64,000 nt of DNA from Methylomonas sp. LW13 (GCF_016865255.1 NZ_CP033381.1:1116001-1180000); one strand, 5' to 3'; shown: positions 25,262 through 36,277, numbered from the stretch's first letter. Program-made: numbers and translations. The notes: generated by a model not told the origin, from the sequence alone.

Positions 25262-25984
25262 TTACGGCTTAACATTCCCCCCATGCAACCCACATTCCTT
25301 CTTCGCTGCATCCTCCCACCACCAACGTCCCGCGCGCTCGTGCTGATTAGGTAAAACCGGCCGGGTGCAAGGCTCGCAGCCGATGCTGATATAGCCGTGT
25401 TGGTGGAGTTCGTTGAACGGTACCTGATAGGCTTCGATGTAATCCCACACCTGCGCGGATGACCAGTTCAGCAGCGGATTGAATTTAATTAATTGTTTGC
25501 CGGGGCCGGAGAAGCCGGCGTCCAGTTGCACTTCCGGGATGTCGCCGCGGGTGTCCAGGCTTTGGTCTTTGCGTTGGCCGGTGATCCAGGCGTCCAGTGT
25601 TGCTAGTTTGCGTTTTAAAGGTTCGACTTTGCGGATGCCGCAGCATTGTTGGTGGTTGTCTTCGTAAAAGCTGAACAGGCCTTTTTCTTTGACAAAGGCA
25701 TCCAGCTGCTCGCGGTCCGGGCTCAAAATGTCGATGCAAATACCGTAATGCTTACGCACTTGTTCGATAAAGCGGTAGGTTTCCGGATGCAGGCGGCCGG
25801 TGTCCAGCGAGAATACTTGAATGTCTTTTCTGATTTGCAAGGCCATGTCGATCAGCACCACGTCCTCGGCGCCGCTGAAGGAAATGGCGATGTTGTCGAA
25901 ATGGGCCAGCGCGGCTTTTAAGATCGTGCGCGGATTTTTACCTTGCAGCTCGGATTGGGCGGTGCTTAAGTCGAATTCAGTCAT
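25262..25984 (-). CDS. cysH: Assimilatory adenylyl-sulfate reductase (CysH family, Fe-S type)
   Basis: Reduces activated sulfate to sulfite using thioredoxin. 240 residues: FSGAEDVVL (nucleotide loop), CC at 114-115, CEPC at 203-206 and the catalytic KECGLH with Cys231. The CC...CxxC set binds a 4Fe-4S cluster and marks the APS-reducing rather than PAPS-reducing type. The ATG at 25984 lies 4 bases after the gshA stop; the frame is open further upstream inside gshA, but that is a shadow. Confidence 0.93.
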   Translation of the reverse strand: MTEFDLSTAQSELQGKNPRTILKAALAHFDNIAISFSGAEDVVLIDMALQIRKDIQVFSLDTGRLHPETYRFIEQVRKHYGICIDILSPDREQLDAFVKEKGLFSFYEDNHQQCCGIRKVEPLKRKLATLDAWITGQRKDQSLDTRGDIPEVQLDAGFSGPGKQLIKFNPLLNWSSAQVWDYIEAYQVPFNELHQHGYISIGCEPCTRPVLPNQHERAGRWWWEDAAKKECGLHGGNVKP

Positions 25985-25988
25985 GGAT

Positions 25989-27575
25989 TTAGCTCTGGGC
26001 AAAGTAACGGGATAAATACTCATCAAAGTCCAACTTGTCGTTGGCTTCGATGTCGGCTTGTTTTTGCAGGGACGCGGCAGCCATGTCCTCGAACTGCCTT
26101 TGGGTTTCATCGTCCAGCGGTTCGGCGTTGAAATAATGTTTATGCAAGGCCGAGGTATTGCTGGCAAAGCAGCCAAATTCCTGGCCATTTTCACGCATGC
26201 AGGCCAGGATGCGGGCTGACGGCGTCAAGGCCGGATTGTCAACGACCGCCAACTGGTGTTGCAAAGCCAGTTGATAGGGGCGTTCCAGGCTGCCTCTGTC
26301 CAGCACCGCGCAGATCGGTTGCATGGCGTACAAGATGCTGTGCGCCCATTGCTGTAAGGTGACGGTTTCGCCGTTGCGGTTTAATTGCAAACCGGGGCGG
26401 CGGCCTTGATTGGCGACCAGCAATTGGTTGCTGTTGTTAACCTGGAATTCGTCCGGGCCTTGCGGCGGGCTGTCCTGCAATAAACAATACAGTAAGAAGG
26501 CCTCGACAAAGCGGGCGGTGCTTTCGTCGATGCCGATCGGATTCAGCAGATTCAAATCCAGCGAGCGCATTTCCACATACAGCACGCCGCGCCGTTTCAG
26601 CGCCAGCGTCGGCTTCTCGCCGGATTTGGCGATCTGCTTGGGGCGCATGGTGCTGTAAAACTCGTTTTCGATTTGCAGAATGTTGGCGTTCAGCTGTTGG
26701 TACTCGCCGTCCACTTTCACGCCGATAGCTTCGTAGTCCGGATAAGGGGTGTTGATGGCTGCGCTTAGGCTGTCCACGTAGCCGTCCAGCGAGTTGTAAT
26801 CGATCTTCAAGCCCGCCTGGTTCTTGCTCTTGTAACCGATGTCGCTCATGCGCAGCGAGGTCGCATAGGGGTGGAACACGGTGTGCTCGTCAAACTCCTT
26901 GAATTGCTCCATCAATTGCGGGCGGCTTTTGAAAAAAGTTTTGCAAATCGCCGGCGAGGCGCCGAACAGATACAAAATCAACCAGCCTTGGCGGTGGAAG
27001 TTACGGATCAAACCGAAATAAGCGTTGGAGATAAAGTCTTCCAGGCCTACCGTGCAGCCGCTTTGCTGGTACAGCGCCGGCCACAACGCTTCCGGCACCG
27101 AATAATTGAAATGGATGCCGGCGATGGCTTGCATGGTGCGGCCGTAACGGTGCCACAAACCTTTACGGTAAACGTGCTTCATCTTGCCGATGTTGGATTT
27201 GCCGTACTCCGCGATGGGGATGCTCAAGTCGCCGTCGATACCGCAGGGCATGCTGGTGGCCAGCAGCATTTCCTCGCCTAGATGCGGGTAGACAAACTGG
27301 TGGAGCTGGTGCATGTAGTCCAGGGTTTGGCGGATGTCGGCAAACGGCGGAGTGATGAATTCCATCAGCGCTTCCGAATAATCGGTGGTGATGTAAGGGT
27401 GGGTCAATGCCGAACCGAGCGCCGTGGGGTGAGGCGTTTGGGCGATCTCGCCATGCTCGGTGATGCGCAGGCTTTCTTTCTCGATGCCTTTCAGGCCTTG
27501 TTTTAACAGGTATTGTTGATCGTTATCGATCAAATATTTAAGACGGTCGGGTAAACGGCAGTAAGTAATGAGCAT
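25989..27575 (-). CDS. gshA: Glutamate-cysteine ligase
   Basis: First step of glutathione synthesis. 528 residues, in line with the E. coli-type enzyme. Seen: [11 protein letters not shown] near the start, [46 protein letters not shown] and EMRSLDLN. Followed immediately by cysH; the pair links cysteine supply to glutathione, which in methylotrophs also serves formaldehyde handling (inference). Confidence 0.96.
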   Translation of the reverse strand: MLITYCRLPDRLKYLIDNDQQYLLKQGLKGIEKESLRITEHGEIAQTPHPTALGSALTHPYITTDYSEALMEFITPPFADIRQTLDYMHQLHQFVYPHLGEEMLLATSMPCGIDGDLSIPIAEYGKSNIGKMKHVYRKGLWHRYGRTMQAIAGIHFNYSVPEALWPALYQQSGCTVGLEDFISNAYFGLIRNFHRQGWLILYLFGASPAICKTFFKSRPQLMEQFKEFDEHTVFHPYATSLRMSDIGYKSKNQAGLKIDYNSLDGYVDSLSAAINTPYPDYEAIGVKVDGEYQQLNANILQIENEFYSTMRPKQIAKSGEKPTLALKRRGVLYVEMRSLDLNLLNPIGIDESTARFVEAFLLYCLLQDSPPQGPDEFQVNNSNQLLVANQGRRPGLQLNRNGETVTLQQWAHSILYAMQPICAVLDRGSLERPYQLALQHQLAVVDNPALTPSARILACMRENGQEFGCFASNTSALHKHYFNAEPLDDETQRQFEDMAAASLQKQADIEANDKLDFDEYLSRYFAQS

Positions 27576-27816
27576 AGAAAATTAGGCGCCTTCCGCGGCT
27601 TGGGTAAGCGCGGCATTATATAGGGTGGATTTTGAATTGTTGAAATCGGCGTGCTGTACATTGAATTAAGGAGATTGGGGATGTGCGTTACTATTTCAAG
27701 GCGTAGAAGGCCGTAGCGGATTTCGCATGGATCGGGCGGTTGCGGATGATGGCCTGATCTATGGTCTAATACCTCGACAACTTTTTTGCCGGTTTAGATT
27801 TAGCAAGTAATGATTT

Positions 27817-29949
27817 ATGACCAATAACCCCGCCCTGCAAACCCTGCGTAGCGTGTTCGGCTACGACAGTTTTCGCGGCCAGCAGCAACAGATTATCGAA
27901 CAATTGATCGGCGGCCGGGATGTGTTGGTATTGATGCCGACCGGCGGCGGCAAGTCCTTGTGCTATCAGATTCCGGCCCTAGTGATGGACGGCGTCGGCA
28001 TCGTCATTTCGCCGCTGATTGCGCTGATGCAAGATCAGGTCAGCGCCTTGCATCAAGTGGGCGTGCGAGCGGCCTATTTAAATTCGACGCTGGCGCTGGA
28101 GCAGGTGCGCGAGATCGAACAGAAGTTGCAGAACGGCGAGTTGGATTTGCTGTACATTGCCCCTGAGCGCTTATCCAACGCCAGAACCCAGGCCTTGTTC
28201 GCCCGCTGCAAGATCGCTTTGTTTGCCATCGACGAGGCGCATTGCGTATCGCAATGGGGCCACGATTTTCGCGCCGATTATTTGTTGTTGTCGGTGTTGC
28301 ACGAACAGTTTCCGCAAGTACCGCGCATCGCTTTAACCGCCACAGCGGACGAGCGTACCCGCCAGGAAATCATTACCCGGCTGGCGCTGGAACAGGCTCA
28401 GGTGTTCGTCAGCGGTTTCGACCGGCCGAATATTCGCTATCGGATCATTCAAAAAGACAATGCCCGTCAGCAATTATTGACCTTTATCCGCAGCGAACAC
28501 CCCGGCGACACCGGCATCGTTTATTGCTTGTCGCGTAAAAAAGTCGAGGAAACCGCCGAGTGGCTGAACGGTAAGGGCTTGAAAGCCCTGCCGTATCATG
28601 CCGGCATGGAGCATAGAGAGCGGCAGAAGAATCAACACCAGTTTTTGATGGAAGACGGTTTGATCATCGTCGCCACCATTGCTTTTGGCATGGGCATAGA
28701 CAAGCCTAACGTGCGCTTCGTGGCGCATCTGGACTTGCCGAAAAGCGTGGAAGCCTATTATCAAGAGACGGGCCGGGCCGGCCGCGACGGCCTGCCGGCC
28801 AACGCCTGGATGGCTTACGGCTTGCAGGACGTATTGACGCTAAGGCAAATGCTCGGTTCATCCAATGCCGACGAGGCGCACAAGCGGATTGAATTGCACA
28901 AACTGGATGCGATGCTGGCCTTGTGCGAAATGGTCAGTTGCCGGCGGCAGGCGCTGCTTGGCTACTTTGGTGACGTTCTGGAGCAGGGCTGCGGCAATTG
29001 CGATACTTGCCTGGAGCCGGTGGAAACCTGGGATGGCAGCGTTGCCGCGCAGCAAGCCTTGTCGTGCATCTATCGCACCGGCCAGCGTTTTGGCGTGACC
29101 TATTTGATTGATGTGTTGCTGGGCAAAAGCGACGACCGGATGCGCCAGTTCGGCCATGACAAGCAGTCCACCTTCGGGATCGGTAAAGCGCTGGACGAAA
29201 AACAATGGCGCTCGGTGTTTCGGCAATTGGTCGCCAAGTCTTTGGTGGAAATCGATTTCGAAGGTCACGGTAGTTTGAAATTGACCGACGCCTGCCGGCC
29301 GGTGTTGCGGGGTGAGCAAACTTTGATGTTGCGCAAGGATGCGCAGATCGCCAAGACCCGCCGCGAAAAACCCGAAAAACGCCAACCGGGTGGCGCGGCG
29401 GACAGCGCCTTGTGGAATGCTTTGCGAGCCAAACGCAAAGAATTGGCCGACGAGCAGGACGTGCCGCCCTATGTGATTTTTCACGATGCGACTTTGATGG
29501 CGATGGTCGATGCTCGGCCGCGTAATCATCAGCAATTGAGCATGTTGTCCGGTATCGGCCAACGCAAACTGGAATTATACGGCGATGAGTTTTTGGCGGT
29601 GTTAGCCCAATTCGACGACGAGCCGCCGGTGTCAGCCACCGACACGGTTGCGGAAAGTCTGGATTTATTCAGATTGGGCTATAGCGTCGAGCAAGTGGCG
29701 AAACAGCGTGGCCTGAGCGAGGACACGATTTACAATCACATGGCCAAAAGTCTGGAACTGGGGCTGGTGGCGCTGGGCGATGTGTTGAGCTTGTCGCCGG
29801 CGGAAGTCAGTGAAATCGAAGCGGTGTTGTTAAGCTTGCCGGAAGAACAACGCAATGCCTTGAAGCCGGTCTACGAGCAACTGGGCGGCGCTTACAGTTA
29901 CGGCGTGTTGCGTTGTGTCAGAGCGGCTTTACAGCAGCAGCTTGGTTGA
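27817..29949 (+). CDS. recQ: ATP-dependent DNA helicase RecQ
   Basis: 3'-5' SF2 helicase for recombination and repair. 710 residues: Walker [21 protein letters not shown] box ([17 protein letters not shown]), motif VI region [10 protein letters not shown], zinc-binding cysteines ([11 protein letters not shown] ... CGNCDTC), an RQC winged helix, an HRDC domain ([20 protein letters not shown]) and an extra C-terminal helical part. Its 3' end overlaps the convergent DUF1249 gene by 32 bases. The 241 bases before it hold only the gshA/recQ divergent promoters. Confidence 0.97.
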   Translation: MTNNPALQTLRSVFGYDSFRGQQQQIIEQLIGGRDVLVLMPTGGGKSLCYQIPALVMDGVGIVISPLIALMQDQVSALHQVGVRAAYLNSTLALEQVREIEQKLQNGELDLLYIAPERLSNARTQALFARCKIALFAIDEAHCVSQWGHDFRADYLLLSVLHEQFPQVPRIALTATADERTRQEIITRLALEQAQVFVSGFDRPNIRYRIIQKDNARQQLLTFIRSEHPGDTGIVYCLSRKKVEETAEWLNGKGLKALPYHAGMEHRERQKNQHQFLMEDGLIIVATIAFGMGIDKPNVRFVAHLDLPKSVEAYYQETGRAGRDGLPANAWMAYGLQDVLTLRQMLGSSNADEAHKRIELHKLDAMLALCEMVSCRRQALLGYFGDVLEQGCGNCDTCLEPVETWDGSVAAQQALSCIYRTGQRFGVTYLIDVLLGKSDDRMRQFGHDKQSTFGIGKALDEKQWRSVFRQLVAKSLVEIDFEGHGSLKLTDACRPVLRGEQTLMLRKDAQIAKTRREKPEKRQPGGAADSALWNALRAKRKELADEQDVPPYVIFHDATLMAMVDARPRNHQQLSMLSGIGQRKLELYGDEFLAVLAQFDDEPPVSATDTVAESLDLFRLGYSVEQVAKQRGLSEDTIYNHMAKSLELGLVALGDVLSLSPAEVSEIEAVLLSLPEEQRNALKPVYEQLGGAYSYGVLRCVRAALQQQLG

Positions 29950-30382
29950 GTTTGTCGTGCGTGAAGCGGTAATCAGTCTTAAGGCAATGATCCAGCCACT
30001 TTTGCAGGAAATAGTTTAAGCGCCATTTGTAGTTTCTGATTTCCACTAGACTGCCGGGATCTTGGTAAACCTTATCGACTGTCGGCCGGTCAATGTCGCG
30101 CAGCACTTCCGCCAATTGCGCATCCAGATAAATCCGAATTTTCACCGCCGGCACGATGTGCTCTGACAGTTGTTGGTCGAAGCAATGGCTAAGTTCTATC
30201 GTCAAGGTGTAGGGGTTACGCTCCAGCACTTGCAGATACAGCGCCGGTTTGTTTTGAGTCAGGCCGACGGCGGTTTTATCAAAAGAGCGCAGATTCGGAA
30301 TCAGCCTGAACAACTTCTGATAATTGGATTCGCAGATCTTTTCCAGGCAGAGTGCGGTGTTGACCGGTTGCACCAAGCTCAT
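29918..30382 (-). CDS. DUF1249 family protein (YqiB-like)
   Basis: 154 residues from the ATG at 30382 (MSLVQPVNT). [50 protein letters not shown] and [17 protein letters not shown] fit the DUF1249 family. It begins 2 bases after the queD stop, so it is in an operon with it. Overlaps the recQ end on the other strand. Biochemical role unknown. Confidence 0.85.
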   Translation of the reverse strand: MSLVQPVNTALCLEKICESNYQKLFRLIPNLRSFDKTAVGLTQNKPALYLQVLERNPYTLTIELSHCFDQQLSEHIVPAVKIRIYLDAQLAEVLRDIDRPTVDKVYQDPGSLVEIRNYKWRLNYFLQKWLDHCLKTDYRFTHDKLNQAAAVKPL

Positions 30383-30384
30383 GC

Positions 30385-30789
30385 TTAGTCTTCCCGATAG
30401 CAAGCATTGGCGCTGGCGGTTTCCCACAACACCACTTGATCGACATTAAAGCCTTGTTGTTTGACGTGCTGGTAAATCATCTTACTCAGTACTTCGGCGG
30501 TGGGATGTTCGTCGATTGCCAAAAACTGTTCGTGGTTGGCGACCAGGGCCGGGATGATAGGGTCGTCTTTATGCAGTAAAAAGTTGTGATCCAGCACCTT
30601 ATTGATAAAGCCATCCACGCAGTCTTTCACGTCGGAAAAATCGCAGACCATGCCTTGGTCGTTTAGGCTGTTTTGTTTGATGGAGATGCTGGCTTTGACG
30701 CTGTGGCCGTGCAAGTTGCGGCACTTGCCCGGATGGTTCATCAGGCGGTGGCCGTAGCAAAAATAAACTTCTTTGGTGATGATATACAT
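30385..30789 (-). CDS. queD: 6-pyruvoyl-tetrahydropterin synthase / QueD family
   Basis: 134 residues. Zinc histidines are visible in CYGHRLMNHPGKCRNLHGHSV (a His then the HGH pair), the catalytic Cys in KCRNLHGH, and a C-terminal ETASANACY with the acidic substrate residue. QueD makes carboxytetrahydropterin for queuosine; pterin roles are also possible. No other queuosine gene is in the window. Starts 36 bases before the PilZ gene end, same strand. Confidence 0.88.
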   Translation of the reverse strand: MYIITKEVYFCYGHRLMNHPGKCRNLHGHSVKASISIKQNSLNDQGMVCDFSDVKDCVDGFINKVLDHNFLLHKDDPIIPALVANHEQFLAIDEHPTAEVLSKMIYQHVKQQGFNVDQVVLWETASANACYRED

Positions 30790-30825
30790 AGCGTGCTACG
30801 TCCTTGTCAGGAGCGGGTGTTGTCC

Positions 30826-31125
30826 TTAATTGCCTTTAATGCTTTTGATTGATGCGGCTATTTCAAAGCTGCCGTCGCCTTGTTTGACGCTACGCACCAC
30901 TTCGATGAAGGCCGTCATCGGTGGGGTGATTTGGGTTTTCGGCATGATGCTGACTTCCATGGCTAAACCGACATCGAACGGCCGGTTGGCAATAAACGAT
31001 ACGCCGGCGCCGCTCAGCGTTGTGCATTTACCGGTACTGACCTCGCTGGAATCGGCCAGCTTATAGGTAATGTCACAGTCCACATCCATACGGATGTAAT
31101 CGCGTTTTTCATCATGATTCAGCAT
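30826..31125 (-). CDS. PilZ domain protein
   Basis: 99 residues covering a single PilZ domain. The c-di-GMP motifs are partly visible: the N-terminal RxxxR part as KRDYIRMDVDC and the D/NxSxxG part as TLSGAGVSFIA, where Asp/Asn is replaced by Thr. Binding may thus be weakened. First gene of a possible PilZ-queD-DUF1249 unit. Confidence 0.82.
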   Translation of the reverse strand: MLNHDEKRDYIRMDVDCDITYKLADSSEVSTGKCTTLSGAGVSFIANRPFDVGLAMEVSIMPKTQITPPMTAFIEVVRSVKQGDGSFEIAASIKSIKGN

Positions 31126-31374
31126 TGGCTTCCCCCGATTCGGATTGGCAGTGGTTGGGTAAAAAATCAGTCGCAGGGAGTTTACTATAAAAATCCGTGG
31201 CTCTGGTTAGGAAATAGTGGCTCATATCGCCCGAATCAGCGGATTTTTTGGGCGGGCTGTGACGCAGTTGGCATCCAGGCAATTGCCAGGTTCGGCGGTT
31301 TTATTGCCTGACTATCCCAGGCTATTTGTGTAAAATTCCGCCACTTTTTCATTACAGACAGCGCAGGCAGCAGC

Positions 31375-32388
31375 ATGAGTAAATCCATTGTCCTTACCGG
31401 TATCACCACCACCGGCACGCCGCATCTTGGCAATTACGCCGGGGCGATCCGGCCGGCGATCAATGCCAGCAAAGACGAGCAGGTCAGACCGTTTTATTTT
31501 CTGGCCGACTACCATGCGCTGATCAAATGCAACGAGCCTGCCAGGGTCAAGCAATCCAGCCTGGAAATCGCCGCGACCTGGCTGGCGCTGGGATTGGATA
31601 CCTCCAACGCGGTGTTTTACCGCCAGTCCGATGTGCCGGAAATTCTGGAACTGACCTGGATGCTGACTTGCGTGACCGCCAAGGGCTTGATGAATCGCGC
31701 CCATGCTTATAAAGCCGCCGTCGCCGAAAACGAAGAAACCGAAGGCAACGATCCGGACAAAGGCATCACGATGGGCTTGTTCAGTTACCCCATCCTGATG
31801 GCCGCCGATATTTTGATGTTCAACGCCAACAAGGTGCCGGTGGGCAAGGATCAAATCCAGCATATCGAAATGGCCCGCGACATCGCCAGCCGCTTTAACC
31901 ATATTTACGGTGAACATTTTGTCTTGCCGGAAGCGGTGCTGGACGACAACGCCGCTACCTTGCTAGGCCTGGATGGCCGCAAGATGAGCAAAAGCTACAA
32001 CAACACCATCCCGTTGTTCGAGCCGGAAAAGAAACTGCGGAAACTGATCAACAAGATCAAAACCAACTCGCTGGAACCGGGCGAACCCAAGGATACGGAA
32101 GGTTGCACCTTGTTTGGTATCTATCAGGCCTTTGCCAATCACCACGAAGTCGAAGCGATCCGCCAACGCTACGCCGAAGGCATAGGCTGGGGCGAGATGA
32201 AGCAGGTGTTGTTCGAGAAAATCAACGATGAAATCGCCCCGGCTCGCGAGCGTTACGAAGCCTTAATGGAAGCGCCGGAGCATATCGAGCAGCAATTGCA
32301 GGAAGGCGCCGAGAAAGCCCGTGCCATCACCCGGCCGTTTATCAATACCTTGCGGGAAGCGGTGGGGATTTCCAGATTGGCGATATAA
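31375..32388 (+). CDS. trpS: Tryptophanyl-tRNA synthetase
   Basis: Charges tRNA-Trp. 337 residues, class I synthetase with the HIGH-like [11 protein letters not shown] at the N-terminus and KMSKS as [11 protein letters not shown] near residue 200. [15 protein letters not shown] is also typical. The 249-base gap to the PilZ gene contains the divergent promoters; nothing else is seen there. Confidence 0.97.
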   Translation: MSKSIVLTGITTTGTPHLGNYAGAIRPAINASKDEQVRPFYFLADYHALIKCNEPARVKQSSLEIAATWLALGLDTSNAVFYRQSDVPEILELTWMLTCVTAKGLMNRAHAYKAAVAENEETEGNDPDKGITMGLFSYPILMAADILMFNANKVPVGKDQIQHIEMARDIASRFNHIYGEHFVLPEAVLDDNAATLLGLDGRKMSKSYNNTIPLFEPEKKLRKLINKIKTNSLEPGEPKDTEGCTLFGIYQAFANHHEVEAIRQRYAEGIGWGEMKQVLFEKINDEIAPARERYEALMEAPEHIEQQLQEGAEKARAITRPFINTLREAVGISRLAI

Positions 32389-32402
32389 CCGCGCTAAGCC
32401 TT

Positions 32403-32429
32403 TAGAGACGCAAAAACCTTGCGTCTCTA
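32403..32429. terminator. TAGAGACGCAA hairpin after trpS
   Basis: Perfect 11-base stem (TAGAGACGCAA ... TTGCGTCTCTA) 15 bases after the trpS stop. Probable terminator, third member of the AGAGACGC hairpin family in this window. Confidence 0.6.
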
Positions 32430-32496
32430 GTTCACTCCCAATGTGGTTTGTCTATAGCCATATTGACTAATACTTGCTCAAGGATGATCGTGTCCC

Positions 32497-33255
32497 ATGT
32501 CCATCATCGCTATCTACGTTATCAAGCTGCTGTTGTTGCCGCCAACCTCTTTGGCGATGCTGGCGCTGGTTGGCTTGCTTTTGCGCAAGCGTAAATGGGG
32601 AAAGAACATGGCGATAGTCTGTCTGGCACTGTTGTGGTTATTGAGTTTGCCGATTGTGGTTAAGCACTGGGCCATGCTCTGGGAAAGGGTTCCGCCTCTT
32701 TCTACCGAAGCCGTGCAGCAATTTAAACCGCAGGTCTTGGTGGTGATAGGAGGCGGCATCGAAACGTCAGCGCCGGAATATCCTGGGCAGGTTACTTTAC
32801 ATGTCAGAACCTTGCTGCGTGTGCGCTATGCTGCCAAGTTGGCCGGGGAGCTGGGTTTGCCGATTTTGGCTTCCGGGGGCGGTATGCTGGAGCCGGATGA
32901 AATTCCCGAAGCGGATTTGATGGCGCAAACCTTGGAGAGCGAGTTTAAAACTCCAGTGGCCTGGCGGGAGCCGCGCAGCAGCAATACTGCCGAAAATGCC
33001 CGTTTCAGTCGCGAGCTGTTGAATGAGTTAGGTATTAATAAGATTGTCCTGGTCACCCAGGCCTACCACATGCCGCGAGCTGCTTTGGAGTTTCGTAAAG
33101 CCGGTTTTGAGGTCTTGCCGGCGCCAACGGCCTTTATCGGTCACGCAGGCAAATCCCGCTGGCTGGATTGGTTGCCGTCTCCAACAGCTTGGTCCAACAG
33201 CTTCCTGCTGGCCCACGAAATGGTCGGCATGTGGTGGTATCGAATGCGTTACTGA
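32497..33255 (+). CDS. YdcF/ElyC-like DUF218 envelope protein
   Basis: 252 residues: two N-terminal membrane helices (residues 2-25 and 35-55), then a DUF218 domain (VLVVIGGGIE, PILASGGGMLEPDEIPEADLM, REPRSSNTAENARFS, ITLVTQAYHMPRA-like KIVLVTQAYHMPRAA). ElyC-type proteins affect peptidoglycan and envelope polysaccharide synthesis at the inner membrane. Monocistronic; the ABC exporter follows 91 bases later. Confidence 0.85.
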   Translation: MSIIAIYVIKLLLLPPTSLAMLALVGLLLRKRKWGKNMAIVCLALLWLLSLPIVVKHWAMLWERVPPLSTEAVQQFKPQVLVVIGGGIETSAPEYPGQVTLHVRTLLRVRYAAKLAGELGLPILASGGGMLEPDEIPEADLMAQTLESEFKTPVAWREPRSSNTAENARFSRELLNELGINKIVLVTQAYHMPRAALEFRKAGFEVLPAPTAFIGHAGKSRWLDWLPSPTAWSNSFLLAHEMVGMWWYRMRY

Positions 33256-33346
33256 TATAACGCTGCTCCACCTGGCCCGTTCATCAACGGCGCGGCCGCC
33301 GGGCAATTGGCTATAATGGCAGGCCGCTTTCTTACTTGACGCCATC

Positions 33347-35164
33347 ATGTCCAAATCGCCCACCAAGGAAGGTCTCCGCCGCGCCGCGGACGCACCGCCA
33401 TTACCCGCCAACCCCTGGCGTTTTATCCTGTTTTGCTTGAAGCCGTTCCGCTGGCTGTTGCTGTTGATGCTGATACTGGAAACCGGCCAAGCAGCCGGCA
33501 GCATCTTGGTGCCGTATGCGATTAAAGCCTTGATGGACGCGGTTGCTAGTCAGCCCGTGCCGGTTGTTGATTGGCTGGAGACTTTCAAACAACCCTTACT
33601 ATTGCTGGCCGGCCTGAATCTGGCGGAGATTATTTTCAGCCGCAGCAGCGGCGCGGTGCTGATCATCATGGGGCCGCGCTTGCGGCAGGGCACGGCAAGG
33701 TCCTTGTTCGCTTATCTGCAAAACCACGCGCCGCGCTACTTTGGCAACCATTTCGCCGGCGCGCTGGCGCATCGCATCAGTGAAACGGCGATGAGCGTCA
33801 ATCACACCACCTGGTCCATCATCTGCGATTTCTGGCCGATCGCGGTGACGTTTACGGTGTCAGTCACGCTATTGCTGGGCGTGCATCAAGGCCTGGGTTT
33901 ATTCGTGGCCGCCTGGGTGCTGCTGTACGTTTTGATCTCCTATTGGCTGGCCACCCGTTGCCAACCCTACGCCCAGGATTTTGCGGCCACCCGCAGTATG
34001 GTCAACGGCAAGATCGTTGATGCCGTGACCAATATTCTTAATGCCAAGCTATTCGCGCGATTGCAGCACGAACGCGCATATCTTGACGGTTTTTTGGATA
34101 CCGAACTAAAAAGCGCCCGCCGCACCTTTTGGTATATGGAGCGGGTGCGCTGGTTTCAATTTACCGCTGCCGCTATCTTGAAAATCGGCACCATCGGCTA
34201 CGCCTTGCAACTGTGGCAGGCTGGCGAAATCAGTGTCGGCGCCTTTGCCATGAGCACCGGTTTGGCGATTTTGGTGATCGGCGATGCCCGCAATTTGAGT
34301 CGACGTTTTCTGGAGTTTTTTGAGTACGTCGGTAACGTCGCCAATGGCGTGGACACCATCATCCAAAGCCACGAAATCATTGACGTGGCGGACGCCAAGC
34401 CCTTGCAAATCAACCAAGGTCGCATCGAATTTAAAGACGTTTGCTTTAGCTACGAGCCGGGGCGACAAGTGTTCGATCATTTGAATGTGGCGATAGAGCC
34501 GGGGCAGCGGGTGGGCTTGGTCGGTTTCTCCGGCTCCGGCAAATCCACCTTTGTGAATTTGATCCTGCGCAATTTCGAACCGCAAACCGGGCAAATCCTC
34601 GTCGACGGCCAAGATATTTTGTTGGCTACCCAGGATTCCTTGCATGCGCAAATCAGCCTGATTCCGCAAGATCCCAGCCTGTTTCACCGCAGCCTGAAAG
34701 AAAACATCGGCTACGGCAAACTGGATGCCGACGACGCGCAAATCAGCTTCGCCGCCAAATTGGCGCACGCCGAGGAGTTTATCGCCGCGATGCCGGAAGG
34801 CTATGAATCACTGGTCGGGGAGCGCGGCGTCAAACTCTCAGGCGGCCAACGCCAGCGCATCGCCATCGCCCGGGTGATGCTGAAAGACGCCCCCATCCTG
34901 ATCCTGGACGAAGCCACCTCCAGCCTCGATTCAGTCACCGAAAAAACCATCCAGGAGAACCTGGAGCGGGTCATGGGCCGCAAAACCGTCATCGCCATCG
35001 CCCACCGCCTGTCCACCATCGCCCATCTGGATCGGGTGCTGGTGTTCGATCAAGGCCGTATCGTCGAGGATGGCAGTCATCAGGAATTGTTGGCTAAGCA
35101 GGGTTTTTATTACCGGCTGTGGACGATGCAGGCGGGTGGGTTTTTACCGGATGAGGTGGTTTAG
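33347..35164 (+). CDS. ABC exporter, fused permease-ATPase
   Basis: 605 residues: six membrane helices in residues 25-310, then an ATPase domain from about 345. Walker A GFSGSGKST, Q-loop LIPQDPSLFH, signature LSGGQRQRIAIARVML, Walker B ILILDEATSSLD and the H-loop AHRLST are all intact, so it should be active as a homodimer. The C-terminal QGRIVEDGSHQELL is standard. The substrate cannot be told from sequence; MsbA-like lipid or multidrug export is possible. Confidence 0.9.
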   Translation: MSKSPTKEGLRRAADAPPLPANPWRFILFCLKPFRWLLLLMLILETGQAAGSILVPYAIKALMDAVASQPVPVVDWLETFKQPLLLLAGLNLAEIIFSRSSGAVLIIMGPRLRQGTARSLFAYLQNHAPRYFGNHFAGALAHRISETAMSVNHTTWSIICDFWPIAVTFTVSVTLLLGVHQGLGLFVAAWVLLYVLISYWLATRCQPYAQDFAATRSMVNGKIVDAVTNILNAKLFARLQHERAYLDGFLDTELKSARRTFWYMERVRWFQFTAAAILKIGTIGYALQLWQAGEISVGAFAMSTGLAILVIGDARNLSRRFLEFFEYVGNVANGVDTIIQSHEIIDVADAKPLQINQGRIEFKDVCFSYEPGRQVFDHLNVAIEPGQRVGLVGFSGSGKSTFVNLILRNFEPQTGQILVDGQDILLATQDSLHAQISLIPQDPSLFHRSLKENIGYGKLDADDAQISFAAKLAHAEEFIAAMPEGYESLVGERGVKLSGGQRQRIAIARVMLKDAPILILDEATSSLDSVTEKTIQENLERVMGRKTVIAIAHRLSTIAHLDRVLVFDQGRIVEDGSHQELLAKQGFYYRLWTMQAGGFLPDEVV

Positions 35165-35482
35165 TTGATTGAAATTGGAAATCAAAAGGGTGGGCTATGC
35201 TGTTGTGCCCACCGTTTCATCGGTGCAAGGTTAGTTCCGCGTAGGCACAAAAGGCGTGCCCAACCTACAAGGCTTTAGCGCCTAGAAGCCAAGTGTCAGG
35301 GATGGTATAGTTTTCTCTAAGTTTATGGGTGTCGTATTTTTCACCGCCACTTGGAATGTTAAATTTCCACTCACACTAAAAATCAATCATTTGAGCGCAA
35401 ACAGTAAGAGTTATGCGTTAAATGCGCCAGTTTATTTGACAACTGATGTCATAGCTTACGTTAGTGATCACGTTCATACATC
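35165..35482. repeat. Intergenic region with GTGGGCAC-type palindromes (copy B)
   Basis: About 318 bases without a gene. It contains GGTGGGCT...TGTGCCCACC (about 35189-35209) and a second palindrome, CCGCGTAGGCAC...CGTGCCCAACCTAC, at about 35237-35268, related to the repeat at 23614. The rest is AT-rich and leads to the DUF5677-like gene. Confidence 0.55.
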
Positions 35483-36169
35483 ATGACAACTGCCACAACA
35501 GCACTGGACGAATTGGTTAGCTTCTTGAATGAGCAGGTTGCGCGACTCATTGCTGCATCTGAAATTGATGCTGTGGGGCAATTGGACCTGAGGGATGAAA
35601 TTGCCCGCCAGCAACTAAGCCGCACAGCAGAACTAGTGCGCGGAGCTGCTGCATTGGGTGCTAACCATAATGCTGCTTGCTTAGGCATTATTGGGCGCTG
35701 TCTACTTGAGCAACTGATCACAGTCCTGTGGGCTATCCGTTCGATTGAAAATGCTCAAGAACATCAGAGCTCGGCAACTGCAGAACTCGCCAAAGCGCTC
35801 AAGATCAACTTGAAGGCCGGAACGGCAAAAATCAAGAACAGGCATACAGGAGAAGAAGCTACCGCAGAGTTTCTAGAAACCGAGCAAATGAAAAACATTC
35901 CCAAACGGAGGAGCGTAGAAGAGTTAGCCAGGGAAGCTGAGGTTTCGGATTTGTACACGGTCTTCTATCGGTTCATGTCACTAGAGACGCATGGCCATCA
36001 TGACGTGTCTACGGAAGCCTCAGATCCAATCTCTCTATGCGAAATGCATCTCCAAAGCATTGGTGCTATCAGCCGAGCAATTGGGCAGGCCTGCGTTTGG
36101 TGGCTTTTGCATCGGAGCGGGCCAGACAATGAATCCATACGTGATGTTTTGGGGCTCAATAGCAAGTAG
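35483..36169 (+). CDS. DUF5677-like protein
   Basis: 228 residues, all-helical in appearance, no membrane segment. A YRFMSLETHGHHD segment in the C-terminal half matches the Y-x-x-x-S-x-x-x-H pattern I associate with DUF5677 proteins. Composition is closer to A+T than the neighbours. It sits between interspersed repeats in an accessory stretch. Some DUF5677 genes occur near phage-defence genes, but there is no direct evidence for that here. Confidence 0.55.
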   Translation: MTTATTALDELVSFLNEQVARLIAASEIDAVGQLDLRDEIARQQLSRTAELVRGAAALGANHNAACLGIIGRCLLEQLITVLWAIRSIENAQEHQSSATAELAKALKINLKAGTAKIKNRHTGEEATAEFLETEQMKNIPKRRSVEELAREAEVSDLYTVFYRFMSLETHGHHDVSTEASDPISLCEMHLQSIGAISRAIGQACVWWLLHRSGPDNESIRDVLGLNSK

Positions 36170-36277
36170 CCTCGATGGAATCGAGGTTTCGAAGGCCAAT
36201 ATCCTGCAATTGCCAATATGTGTTTGGTGGTCGGTAAGCCGACGCCCTCGATTCCGCTGACGCTGCATCGAGGCTAC
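36166..36277. repeat. 112-base inverted-repeat element (copy 1)
   Basis: Nested inverted repeats: GTAGCCTCGATG at 36166-36177 pairs with CATCGAGGCTAC at 36266-36277, and GGAATCGAGG at 36177-36186 pairs with CCTCGATTCC at 36246-36255. The left part, including GTTTCGAAGG and later GTAAGCCGAC, recurs at 36907-36989. It overlaps the stop of the DUF5677-like gene. No transposase or target duplication is seen; integron attC core sites were looked for and not found. Confidence 0.6.
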
